Shown here: one piece after another, positions 42,393 to 51,627 of the stretch | Numbering within the stretch: the stretch's first letter is position 1 | How the letters are laid out: the number at the start of each line of letters is the position of its first letter | From: Nemertoderma westbladi | Lineage: Eukaryota > Xenacoelomorpha > Nemertodermatida > Nemertodermatidae | DNA length: 64,000 nucleotides | Assembly (NCBI GenBank): GCA_032718475.1 | Contig: JAUCBJ010001135.1 | Coordinates: 42,449-106,448, forward strand | Direction: 5' to 3' | Translations under genes and position numbers: made by a program | The notes under the pieces: generated by a model | Database searches by the model: none | Told to the model about the DNA's origin: nothing | What the model saw: only the letters and a program-made list of their open reading frames with translations

Positions 42393-45300
42393 TTACAATT
42401 TTTTGCTATTTTTTTCTATAAAATGAACTGTTGTAGACCCGAAATGTACAGTTTCTTTACGCTCCCTAAGGCTACGTCTTGGTTCTGGTACAAAATTAGT
42501 TCCACTTTGATTATTACTGTTTCCCGATTTACTTTCCGTTTCCCGGCCTATAATAGTGGGTTCTTGTACTAGGAAGTCCGGTTCGTGGTATACTCTGATA
42601 AAACGGCGATTTCGCCACCAAGACCGCCCTGATGGGAATTTAATTCGATAATCTCGTCGAGTTCCTACTCCTACTACTTCGCCAACGTGTTTCCATTCTT
42701 TGTTAACATGGTCTTGCACTCGGACTTTTGAACCAATTTTTATCTTTTTAAGATCTCGGGCGGATTTATTATAATGGTCAGTGATCCGAATGCGCTGCTG
42801 GGCCGCTTTCTGGTCGGCTTCGTCGGCGCGTTCTCGCCACTGCGGCGCGTACCGGCTGTGGTGCGCCGGAACCCGAGTGCGTAATTGTCGCCCGAATACA
42901 ATCTCGCTTGGTGACAATCCCGCTTCGCGAGGTGTGTTCTTCATTTCAAGGAGTCCCTCTTGGAATTCCTCTGAATTAATGTCTGGATGAGGAATTTTTT
43001 TGAGCAGATGTTTTATCTGTTTGACGCTTGTTTCAGCGTGTCCGTTGCTGCTTGGGAAGTGTGGAGTACTGGGTTGCCAAGCAACACCCCAACGGTTTAG
43101 AAACTTCCCGAAACTAGCAGCCGCAAACTGAGGACCACGGTCTGATCGGAGTATAGTCGGGACTCCCAGATCCACAAACCATTTGCGAATAACAAACGCA
43201 CACTGTTGCGCTGTGGGGTCGTCCCGCCATTGGTGGGCCATGGGGTATCCCGATAGGCGGTCCGTGTAAACCATGAAATGTTTACCCCCCACCGTGAATA
43301 GATCGGTGGAGACAGATTGGAATGGTCTGTCCGGTATCGGGTCCGCCATAAGGGTTTCTTTAGGAAGGCTGGGTAGGATTGTTTGGCATGAGTCGCATTT
43401 TTGTATTAAAATCTCGATATCTCTGCCGATCCCGGGCCAGTACACTGCCTGTCGGGCCCGCTGCTTGGTTCGGGTTACGCCCAGATGGGACGCATGAAGT
43501 CGGTTAAGAGTTTCCTGGCGGAATGCGTTTGGTATAATTATTCTATCATTATATAATACCAAACTATTATATAGAGATAACCTGTCCCAAATCGATTGGT
43601 ATTGGCGGATATATGGCGATGATTTGGAAGGGAAGATATGGCCTTTGGAGATCTCCTCAACGAGTTCCTGATACTCCTCGTCTCTTTTGGCGACCCTCTG
43701 GAGTTCTTCGATGAATGGGTCATTGATCTCCGGCTGTGCAATAACCCCAGTATTGGTTAGCTCTATGTTAATCGCCGCTATGTGGTGCGAAATATTTTCT
43801 TCTTCATCGTCGATCTCATCGGGTCCCGGGTCGACGGGGGATCGACTCAAACAATCGGCTATTCGATGTTTTTTTCCTTTCTGCCACTCGACCTGGAATT
43901 GGTAGTTGGATTGTAGTTCCGCTTTAATCTTTTGGATTTTAGCATTATTGATGTGGTCTAGTGAGTGTTTGTTAAATATTGTAACCAATGGACGGTGGTC
44001 CGTCACCACTGTGAACGGTAATCCCGATAAGTACAATCGACATTTTTGTATACCGAATTTAATCGCCAGGCTCTCGAGTTCTATGACAGCATAACGGGAT
44101 TCCGTGTCGCTTAGGAATCGACTTCCACATGCCACAAGTTTCCAGTCGTCGGCGTGACGTTGTAATAAATCATACCCTAGTCCGTGTAGCCTACTCGCGT
44201 CAGTTTCTAGCCTTGTTTCTTGGTTTCCCTCGAACGGTGCGAGGATTGGTGGACTCACGAGGGCCTGTTTGACCTTTCTGAAGGACTCCTCGTGGTTTGG
44301 GGTCCACTGGAATTCGTTTCTTGTCCGGAGTAGATCGCGTAATGGGGCCGCTAGGGTGCTGATTTCACTACTAAAACAACCTAGTTGGTTCACCAATCCC
44401 ATAAAGCTCCGGAGATCTGTTATATTCCCCGGAGTCGGATATTCGGAAATCGCTCGGACTTTCCCTGGGTCCGCGCCAATGCCATCCCCGGATATGATGT
44501 ATCCCGCAAACTTTACTTGGGTTTTTGCAAACTGGAATTTACCCGGATGTAGGGTAATACCGTGGGCTCGGCAACGGTCGAGTATGGTCCGGACGCGTTT
44601 AATATGCTCGTCGTAATCCGTATCCTCGATCAGGATGTCGTCTACAATCTTCTTGACTTGATCCACCCCCTCTATCGCCAAGTCTCCACGAAGATTGTAG
44701 CTATCCCCGCTGGAGATAAACCCCATAGGTGTTCGCAGGTATCGAAATCGACCCCAAGGAGTTATAAAGGTAGTAAAGTCTCGAGAAGTTTCATCCAACT
44801 CTACCTGCCAATATCCCGATTTTGCGTCTAAAACGGAGAATATTTTTACTCCGGCTTTGCGATCGGATACGAGTTCGTAGGGGGAGCGGGAATTGTGAAC
44901 TATACGTCTCACCTGACTGTTTAGTTTCGTTAAATCAACTGTCATTCTGATCTCCCCCGGCCTATTAGGTTTGTTAGTTACGACCAACGGGTGGCACCAC
45001 TCCGTTGGCCTATCTCCCACCCGTTCTATGATCCCTTTTTGTATCATGTCATCTAATTCCATTTTGACTTTTTCACGGAAATGAATCGGGATTGGGCGGT
45101 GAGCGTTAATACAGAATGGTTTAGCCCCTTCTAGGAGTTCTATTTTCATAGGGGATCCTACCATTGGTTTTAGCGGACCAGATGTTTGAAATACATCGGA
45201 ATATTCCTCCATGAGTTTCTGTTTTTGTGTCTCCAGCTCTTGGAAATAATTTATGTCGCAATCGGTCACTGAATCTCCACGTTCTTTTATACAATTTATT

Positions 45301-46949
45301 TGACTATCAGTAGCCATGTGTAGTGGTCTGGGGAATTCTGGATGAACCAGTCCTAAACCAATGCAGGCAGATAGTGATAAATATATACCCCACCGTTTAA
45401 TATCTGGACATAAATAGACCCACTCGCTGTAAGATTTGTTTCCCACAGTCATAGTTAAATAAATGAGTCCCTCGCATTCGATACTACTACCATTCGCCCC
45501 TATTAAAGGAACGTCCGGTTGGCCAAATTCCGTAGTTAGCGGTAGGTCCCACTCGGTTTTCATGTGTGACGACGCCGCCGTTATTTCCGCTCCCGTGTCT
45601 GCGACACAGGGTGTATTCCCCAGGTAAACTCCCTCATGGTGGAAGTCGATTGGAATTAAAGGAATTTTGCATTTATTCACATGGCCATTGATGGTAGAAA
45701 TAGAAATTGTCCCGCTAAGTTTTGGGGATTTCAGTTTCTCAGCGAGGCAATATGCTTTATAGTGTCCGGATTTACCACAATTAAGGCAAACTACATCCAT
45801 TGCTTTGCAGGGTTTATCTGTTGTATGCGGATATGTTCCCCCACATTTTACGCAATGGCCGGTCTCACGCCCCTCTCTCAACGCCTCACGCATTTTTTCT
45901 CGGGATGGTGATTTAAAATTCCTAGGGTGATGACCTCCCATTGGAGATTTATCTTTGTCCCGTTTGTATCGGGATTTGGGGGGTTTTTTCTGTCGCCCCC
46001 GCGTTTGTTCCTGAGAAAATTGTATACCTGCGACACGGTTTTGAAGTCGTTGAGTTTCTTTGGCTGCGGTTTCTCTAGCCCTACAAAAATCAATAGTTTC
46101 GTCCAGATTTAGGGCCGGTATCTTTCCGAATATATCGCGGCGTGTCTCATCGTCGCGGATACTGCAGACGATAAGGGTTGTTCTCCAGTCATCTGCAGTC
46201 ATTGTATTCATCTCGGAATCGTCGATCGCCTCATACAATTTGGAGAGGTGTTCATTAAAAGTTTCTCGATCCGACTGTCTTAATCGCAAGAGTTTATATC
46301 GGTCTACGGCTATGTTCCTCTGTGATCGGAGGTGGACGTTTATGGTGTCCAGAATCTCATTTACCGGCATTTCTGTGTTTGGTTGAATGCCCATAACGTA
46401 ATGGAGGTCCGACAGGAATGCGCCGCTACAGTATGTGTGGAATACAGCCACTTCTTCCTCCCGAGTTTTTTCTCGAAGTTTAGTGACTGTGGAATAGTTG
46501 TCCCACGCCGCCCGCCAATGTTTAAATTGCTTAATGGATAGTCCCCGATCCAATTTTTCGGGTGTGCGGACCTGTAGTTTAACCGCGGATACGTCGTGGC
46601 GGTCTGGTTGTTGACCGCCAACGGCCCCTCGTTGTTGTGCGAGTAATTGGAGAAATTGATCCTCCCGATGTTGCTCCGCCTCGCGACGTTGTCTCTCGTC
46701 GTCACGCCGCTGTGATTCCATATTGGCGAAAACCTGCGCGAAATCGATAGGTTGTCCAGATGTAGTTTTGACATCTTCCTCTCCCTCAGCCCACCGGATG
46801 AGCTTTTTTCGAATCCGCTCAGTTGGATCTTTAGGGTTAACGGGTATATCTGTATTGGCCAGATGATACATGAGTTCTGCCCGGTCCAACTGTTTTATAT
46901 CGTCGACCGAGAGTTCGAGTGTCTCGTCCAGACTACCGCTGTAAGCCAT
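42393..46949 (-). CDS. gag-pol: Gypsy-1 Gag-Pol polyprotein (intact)
   Basis: The product is 1518 aa from ATG 46949. Gag is about residues 1-350; two zinc knuckles follow (about 365-405: CVKCGGTYPHTTDKPC and CLNCGKSGHYKAYC). Next come aspartic protease with DTG (451-453) and reverse transcriptase with LDAKSGYWQVEL and a VDD catalytic box (769-771). RNase H (TDASRLHGLG to TDHRPL) and integrase follow. The integrase has a zinc-binding N-terminal part (KCDSCQ) and a D1216, D1270, E1306 triad, which is a DD35E spacing. A GPY/F-like C-terminal region follows; no chromodomain or env is seen. The single uninterrupted ORF resembles Mag-type Gypsy elements. Position 768 before VDD is Ile, not the usual Tyr. 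Confidence 0.95.
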   Translation of the reverse strand: MAYSGSLDETLELSVDDIKQLDRAELMYHLANTDIPVNPKDPTERIRKKLIRWAEGEEDVKTTSGQPIDFAQVFANMESQRRDDERQRREAEQHREDQFLQLLAQQRGAVGGQQPDRHDVSAVKLQVRTPEKLDRGLSIKQFKHWRAAWDNYSTVTKLREKTREEEVAVFHTYCSGAFLSDLHYVMGIQPNTEMPVNEILDTINVHLRSQRNIAVDRYKLLRLRQSDRETFNEHLSKLYEAIDDSEMNTMTADDWRTTLIVCSIRDDETRRDIFGKIPALNLDETIDFCRARETAAKETQRLQNRVAGIQFSQEQTRGRQKKPPKSRYKRDKDKSPMGGHHPRNFKSPSREKMREALREGRETGHCVKCGGTYPHTTDKPCKAMDVVCLNCGKSGHYKAYCLAEKLKSPKLSGTISISTINGHVNKCKIPLIPIDFHHEGVYLGNTPCVADTGAEITAASSHMKTEWDLPLTTEFGQPDVPLIGANGSSIECEGLIYLTMTVGNKSYSEWVYLCPDIKRWGIYLSLSACIGLGLVHPEFPRPLHMATDSQINCIKERGDSVTDCDINYFQELETQKQKLMEEYSDVFQTSGPLKPMVGSPMKIELLEGAKPFCINAHRPIPIHFREKVKMELDDMIQKGIIERVGDRPTEWCHPLVVTNKPNRPGEIRMTVDLTKLNSQVRRIVHNSRSPYELVSDRKAGVKIFSVLDAKSGYWQVELDETSRDFTTFITPWGRFRYLRTPMGFISSGDSYNLRGDLAIEGVDQVKKIVDDILIEDTDYDEHIKRVRTILDRCRAHGITLHPGKFQFAKTQVKFAGYIISGDGIGADPGKVRAISEYPTPGNITDLRSFMGLVNQLGCFSSEISTLAAPLRDLLRTRNEFQWTPNHEESFRKVKQALVSPPILAPFEGNQETRLETDASRLHGLGYDLLQRHADDWKLVACGSRFLSDTESRYAVIELESLAIKFGIQKCRLYLSGLPFTVVTDHRPLVTIFNKHSLDHINNAKIQKIKAELQSNYQFQVEWQKGKKHRIADCLSRSPVDPGPDEIDDEEENISHHIAAINIELTNTGVIAQPEINDPFIEELQRVAKRDEEYQELVEEISKGHIFPSKSSPYIRQYQSIWDRLSLYNSLVLYNDRIIIPNAFRQETLNRLHASHLGVTRTKQRARQAVYWPGIGRDIEILIQKCDSCQTILPSLPKETLMADPIPDRPFQSVSTDLFTVGGKHFMVYTDRLSGYPMAHQWRDDPTAQQCAFVIRKWFVDLGVPTILRSDRGPQFAAASFGKFLNRWGVAWQPSTPHFPSSNGHAETSVKQIKHLLKKIPHPDINSEEFQEGLLEMKNTPREAGLSPSEIVFGRQLRTRVPAHHSRYAPQWRERADEADQKAAQQRIRITDHYNKSARDLKKIKIGSKVRVQDHVNKEWKHVGEVVGVGTRRDYRIKFPSGRSWWRNRRFIRVYHEPDFLVQEPTIIGRETESKSGNSNNQSGTNFVPEPRRSLRERKETVHFGSTTVHFIEKNSKKL

Positions 46950-47047
46950 GATATCGATAAACTCGGTGGAAGTTTTGAACTTCAGCTCATAACGGCACGG
47001 TCGGTTTACGTAGGTTCAACTGGTATTACAGGACTAGGGTAAATCAC

Positions 47048-47066
47048 CAGCCGTATCACTGCGCCA
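47048..47066 (-). promoter_or_regulatory. Gypsy-1 primer binding site
   Basis: Minus-strand TGGCGCAGTGATACGGCTG starts right after the 5' LTR. It would pair with a tRNA ending ...CAGCGTATCACTGCGCCA-type sequence; the GCGCCA end suggests a serine-type tRNA, which is inference. Gypsy-2 uses a site with the same first six bases. Confidence 0.65.
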
Positions 47067-47396
47067 TGGTATAACTGTATAACCTCATGTCTGGCCGAAC
47101 TCCCGAGGGGATAATATTAATCCATGTAAACAATCACATATTGAATATAATACATTTATATTATAAGTATGTAATACGTATATATAGATCTGTAGATGCT
47201 GACAAGGTGTCAGCATGTAGTGCGCTCCTGCACTACTGTACACTGTGGGCTGTAGTCTGTACTAGGCCGATGTCTAGGCATACAATAAGTATATATGAAA
47301 TATAGGCCATGTAACAGGGCACTAGAGTATAGTAATAACACTGACAAATAACACCACCACCATACAACAATATACAATATTGATAGGTCTATTCCA
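47067..47396 (-). repeat. Gypsy-1 5' LTR
   Basis: 330 bp, identical by eye to 41889-42218. It should carry the promoter for the gag-pol transcript. Confidence 0.95.
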
Positions 47397-48792
47397 GCCT
47401 TGATTCCAGTTTGGGTTTATCTCACGCCATATAACAAATGCATTGTAAGCAGCTATATCTAGCATATTGGAGAATACAACAACCGGCCACCGCTTTGTCA
47501 TTCGTTTAGTTGAGTAGGTGACTAAACACTTGTCGGCGCTATCTACCCCTCCCTTCTCGCGATTATATTTGAGAATTATCTCTGGTTTTTTATCCGATCG
47601 GGTTTGAGAAACTTCTGCATCCATGTGCATTGTGCTCATCAGTGTAACCACTTTTCCTTTCTTGGGACAGTAGGATACTATTGTAGTATCGTCAGTGTGC
47701 CCAAACAGGCTACTTAGTGGAATCCTACCGCGATGGTTGACGAAATCTAGGGGAAGTTCTGCTTTGTTCTTCCGGATAGTTCCAACAACAGTTTGGTGAC
47801 GTTTTTTGAGTTCCTGCCTAAGCCTAAATGATGTAAAGAAATTATCGCAAGTGATATTACGGCCTGTAAGACCTTTAGATAGTTCAAGTACAACTCGCAT
47901 CCCTTGATTTATTTCCCGCGGTCCATCAACTGGCTTCCCAAGGTAAGGCTGAATAGCGTAAATATAGTCCCCTGCTGTTAGCATCCAAAATTTGATCCCA
48001 TACTTTTCCGGTTTACTTGGTATGTATTGCCGAAATCCACATCGTCCCCGGAACCCAACAAGTTGTTCATCAATACAAACATCCCCTGCTGGTGTGTATA
48101 CCAGGGGCAGAACATCAATAAATTTCTCCCACAGCTCTCGAATAGGTTCAAATTTATCAGGAGATTTTCTCGCTAGTCTAGTCTCCTTGTCATCGTATCG
48201 AACTACGCGATTTAGTTCATAGAATCTCTGGAGTGACATAGTAGCTCGAAAAATAGGACGGCCAGTTGATTGAGCCCACAGGGATGACAGGGCCTCACCG
48301 TTTGACCGATAGACACCAGCGAGAAATAGAAGGCCAAGATAAGCATTCATTTCTACAATGTCCAACGGCTTCCATTTGCCGGGAAAAATTCGGTTTCCGT
48401 TCTTGTTTGACATCTCCAGTATCAATTTTTCCATGGATGGGTGGAAGAACATTTGAAATGTGGACGTAAGTAAGGTCATTACATCTCGCGATTGCATATC
48501 TTGTTGGGCCATGCCTCTCCCTGATAATATTTCGATTGGGAGTCCGTCCTGCAATTGTAATAGGGGCTTTCTTCCATTGGATTGAATGATTTTTAGACAG
48601 GAAAAAATCAATAGATTTATTGGCCACACCATTGCCCGTACCGGTATCTGCAGTTTCATCTTCGCTGACCTCTTCTTCAGATAAATCTGAAATAAACTCC
48701 TCTTCAAACCCAAGAAAAATCTCACTTTCAGAACCATCAGACCCTGAAGATTCCGCTAAATCTACCGACTCTTCCGAAACATAGTTGTCCAT
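47397..48792 (-). pseudogene. piggyBac transposase, N-terminal and catalytic block
   Basis: ATG 48792 starts an acidic N terminus (MDNYVSEESVD, then many Glu, Asp and Ser) up to about residue 87 (48531). A single-base frameshift there moves the frame to the catalytic part, which is open to 47397. The DDD triad of piggyBac transposases is present: D in CIDEQL (48069-48071), D in TCDNFF (47844-47846) and D in GGVDSADK (47541-47543). The Gypsy element then cuts the gene after NPNWNQG; the tail is at 41572-41888. The catalytic residues survive, but the frameshift and the insertion make this copy inactive. Confidence 0.9.
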
Positions 48793-49122
48793 TTATTCAC
48801 TGTGGGACCTATGGTATTAGGCTACAAACTTTGTGTCGGTAATTATTATTCTACAAGGCCAGCCCGGCCTACCCAATGTTTACTATTATTGAAACTGCCA
48901 TATGGCCTACTTTTATTCCGGTACCGGTACGGTACCCAGTTTAGAACTAGAAATTTCACCAGACTTGTAACGTGCATACAATCATGCAGTATGTTAACTG
49001 TTTGGTTAGAAACAAGGCCTACCGAAGTACTGTGAGTTGGTTGAGAAGTGAAATCCTGATCCACGCTTTATAAACTAAATACAACAAACAGTTATATTAA
49101 ATTATATTGAAAATATAGCGCT

Positions 49123-49137
49123 GGGTCATTATGACCC
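49123..49137. promoter_or_regulatory. Subterminal palindrome, right end of piggyBac (inner)
   Basis: GGGTCATTATGACCC, about 195 bp inside the right end; a one-base variant of the cores at 41233-41247 and 49301-49315. Confidence 0.5.
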
Positions 49138-49300
49138 GAAGATAGTTGATGGTAAAATTAAAATTCCTTGATTAAATATTGGTGGCACCACAATTTTGAC
49201 AGCGGATTTGGATTCAGTGCAAAAAATTAATAAAAGTCACTGACCTAGAGTGTCAGGTACTAAAGTTTTCGATAAAAATTTTATGATTGAAATTGCAAAT

Positions 49301-49315
49301 GGGTCAATATGACCC
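49301..49315. promoter_or_regulatory. Subterminal palindrome, right end of piggyBac (outer)
   Basis: GGGTCAATATGACCC immediately inside the right terminal inverted repeat. Same core as at the left end. Confidence 0.55.
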
Positions 49316-49331
49316 GAGCAGAATAGGAAGG
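49316..49331 (-). repeat. piggyBac right terminal inverted repeat
   Basis: GAGCAGAATAGGAAGG, followed by the second TTAA (49332-49335). Confidence 0.9.
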
Positions 49332-49335
49332 TTAA

Positions 49336-50415
49336 GTATTGTATCTAAAATTCTAGAACGTGCTGTTTTTCTACAGCTGGAGGCACATCTTAGTAGGCTA
49401 AATCTGATCTATGAACTTCAGTCCGGTTTTCGTAAATCATATTCTACAGACACCTGCCTTATTAACTTAACTGATACAATTAGATGTAATAACGCAAAGG
49501 GTTTATATACTGGTATGGTAATGTTGGACCTACAAAAGGCTTTCGATACTGTAGATCACGAAATTCTGCTTGGTAAGTTAGGCCTGATGGGTGTAGGTTC
49601 TATAGACTGGTTCAAGTCCTACCTGTCAGACAGAGGTCAAACTGTAGTCATTAGCAAATCGCTGTCTAATGTACAAGAGATTACCTGTGGTGTACCGCAA
49701 GGTAGTATATTAGGTCCTCTGCTTTTTGTATGCTATGTAAATGATATGATAAGTAGTATAGATCCCGATTTTAAACTCATTTTATATGCCGACGACAGTG
49801 CTCTTATTTTCTCTCATAAAGATCCTATCCATTCGAAAGTTAACAGTAGGCTTAGGTTTCTATACAGAAATAAAAATAGTTTGAACACCGACTCCCGCAA
49901 GTTACTTTGCTCTTCTTTAATACAGTGTCACATGGACTATGCTTGCTCTTCTTGGTATGAAGGCTTAACCAAACAGCTTAAATGTAAATTACAAGTAGCT
50001 CAGAATAAAGTAGTACGATTTATTAAAGACTACAAACCTAGGCACCACCTAACTCCAGATTACTTTTCTGAATCTGGCTGGACTACTTAACTTAGATAGT
50101 AGAGTTAAGCAGCTACGCCTTAACCATGTGCATAAAGTGTATAATGGTAAATGTCCCAATTACCTAAAACAAAAATTCAACAGAGTACGCGATACACACT
50201 CTTACAGTACCAGAGCTAGTGTTTCAAACTTCTACCTCCCGAATTGTAAATCCTTTGAATCTGATACTCTCTTTTTTAACGGCATAAAAAATTGGAACGC
50301 TCTGCCTAATGAAATTAAAAACCTAAATAATCAACATTCTTTTAAATCTGCAGTTAAATCTCATCTCCGTGTGCAATGTAAAAATAGGTACAATAGTCCT
50401 ACAGTAAGTTATTAG
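49336..50415 (+). pseudogene. CR1-like LINE ORF, 3' block: reverse transcriptase and C-terminal domain
   Basis: The LINE frame resumes after the piggyBac insert with [11 protein letters not shown], then [18 protein letters not shown] (catalytic D), [13 protein letters not shown] and LYADDSAL (catalytic DD). Directly after FSHKDP the sequence jumps to [12 protein letters not shown]. In related elements a region of roughly 90-100 residues lies between these blocks, so an internal in-frame deletion is likely. Near 50085 a one-base shift moves the rest (LRLNHVHKVYNGKCPNYL and on to the stop at 50415) into another frame. Confidence 0.85.
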
Positions 50416-50669
50416 TTATTAATTATTTACTATTTATACTGTAATTACGTTTTATAATAAATTGTTCTGTACATTACATCTTTATCGTTGAGTCGGACAT
50501 TGTCACGCTCTCGGTAAAGTTGTACATGTACATAGTGTAATTACGTTTTATATTGGTTTTAGGTTAGCGTAGTGTAATATTGTATTTGTAACCAAGTAAC
50601 ATAAAGGACCCCCTTGGAAATAAGCTGCAAAGCTTTAGGGGTAATCCTATATGTTATGTTGGACAATAC
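50416..50669 (+). other. CR1-like LINE 3' untranslated region
   Basis: AT-rich, with a terminal segment GGACCCCCTTGGAAATAAGC paired loosely with AGCTTTAGGGGTAATCC and a short TATGTTATGTTGG end. CR1/L2-type elements carry such conserved 3' hairpins for template recognition. Confidence 0.6.
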
Positions 50670-50884
50670 CATAATCTTGTACTTTGGCAGCCTCATGGGG
50701 TGAATAAGCATGGTGGACAGCCCATGACTTTCTTGAGACGTATCTTAAAGGACACTGGCCTTAAAGATGCGGATGATCTAGCAAATGTCATGGGTGATAG
50801 GGAGTTGTGGCGGTGCAATTTTGTTGACAAGCCGGCACAGCATTCTTAAAAATGCAGCTGCAATGCAGCATGCCGATCCTAGTA
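50670..50884 (+). mobile_element. RTE-like LINE 3' fragment (copy 4)
   Basis: Only the last about 215 bp of the family at 5625-9385 (from ATAATCTTGTACTTTGGC to GCCGATCCTAGTA). It abuts the CR1-like 3' end directly. Confidence 0.85.
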
Positions 50885-51523
50885 TGCTTGAGCATGTGGA
50901 CGACTTCTGTTACCTGGGGTCATGGATCCGGAAGTCAGGTGAGGACCTTCGAATACGTAAGGGAAAGGCATGGGCAGCCTTGAATAGGCTTTCCAAGATT
51001 TGGAAGTCACCAAGAATTAATCGGAAACTTAAGGTCCAATTATTTAGAGCAGCAGTAGTTCTAGTACTCCTCTAGGGAGTCCATGCTGGGCTCTAACTGC
51101 TGAGGACACCAAATCTCTGGATGTCACATTCACAAGAATGCTACACCGGGTACATTGGGACAAGTACAATGCACACATCTCCAACCTGACACTATATAAC
51201 ATTGGAGGTGTCTCATTGGTTCCCCCAAGCTTGACACTAGAACAAAATCGCCTCCGCTTTGCAGGACATTGCTTTCGCCGTGAGGACCAACCAGTGCATA
51301 ATCTTGTACTTTGGCAGCCTCAGGGAGTGAATAAGCATGGTGGACAGCCCATGACTTTCTTGAGACGCATCTTAAAGGACACTGGCCTTAAAGATGCGGA
51401 TGATCTAGCAAATGTCATGGGTGATAGAGAGTTGTGGCGGTGCAATTTTGTCGATAAGCCGGCACAGCATTCTTAAAAATGCAGCTGCAATGCAGAGTGC
51501 CGATCCTAGTAGTAGAAGTAATA
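50882..51523 (+). mobile_element. RTE-like LINE 3' fragment (copy 5)
   Basis: About 640 bp from GTATGCTTGAGCATGTGGAC to the (TAG)n-type tail, joined head to tail with copy 4 at a 3-bp GTA overlap. The C-terminal ORF part is interrupted by a deletion/frameshift near 51075. The tail runs directly into the 26-bp minisatellite. Confidence 0.85.
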
Positions 51524-51627
51524 GGTATGGCGCAGATATCAATGTGAGTGGTATGGCGCAGATATCAGTGTCATTGGTATGGCGCAGATATCAGTGTGAG
51601 TGGTATGGCGCAAATATCAGTGTGATT
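51524..51627. repeat. 26-bp minisatellite, left fragment
   Basis: Four units of GGTATGGCGCAGATATCAGT followed by GTGAGT. It is separated from the main array by LINE copy 3. Confidence 0.9.

Larger units (their letters stand above)
41889..47396 (-). mobile_element. Ty3/Gypsy retrotransposon 1, complete
   Basis: A 5,508-bp element with two 330-bp LTRs (41889-42218, 47067-47396) that I read as identical. The 5-bp target duplication is GCCTT (41884-41888, 47397-47401). The LTRs begin TGG and end CCA. It has a primer binding site, a polypurine tract and one intact 1518-codon gag-pol ORF, and is inserted in the piggyBac transposase. Identical LTRs mean a very recent insertion. Confidence 0.95.
41192..49331 (-). 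mobile_element. piggyBac DNA transposon, itself interrupted by a Gypsy element
   Basis: TTAA duplications (41188-41191, 49332-49335) flank 16-bp terminal inverted repeats: CCTTCCTATTACGCTC on the left and the complement of CCTTCCTATTCTGCTC on the right. The transposase is on the minus strand (48792 to 47397, then 41888 to 41572). Without the 5.5-kb Gypsy insert the transposon would be about 2.6 kb, a normal piggyBac size. Subterminal GGGTCANNATGACCC palindromes occur at both ends. Its insertion in the LINE is precise. Confidence 0.93.
38449..50669 (+). mobile_element. CR1-like non-LTR retrotransposon, interrupted by two insertions
   Basis: The coding part lies in three blocks (38449-40074, 40633-41191, 49336-50415), separated by an inverted-repeat element (40075-40630) and a piggyBac transposon (41192-49331). 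A 3' untranslated region with a CCCCCTTGG ... AGGGGTAATCC hairpin-like end follows to about 50669. The order 2A peptide, PHD finger, endonuclease, reverse transcriptase fits CR1/L2-like elements of marine invertebrates. Even without the inserts the copy is defective: a frameshift lies near 50085 and the segment after the YADD box appears internally deleted. Confidence 0.85.

Noticed and set aside
47322-47396. C-terminal extension of the transposase (residues after WNQG)
   Set aside because: This is read-through into the Gypsy-1 LTR, not transposase sequence.
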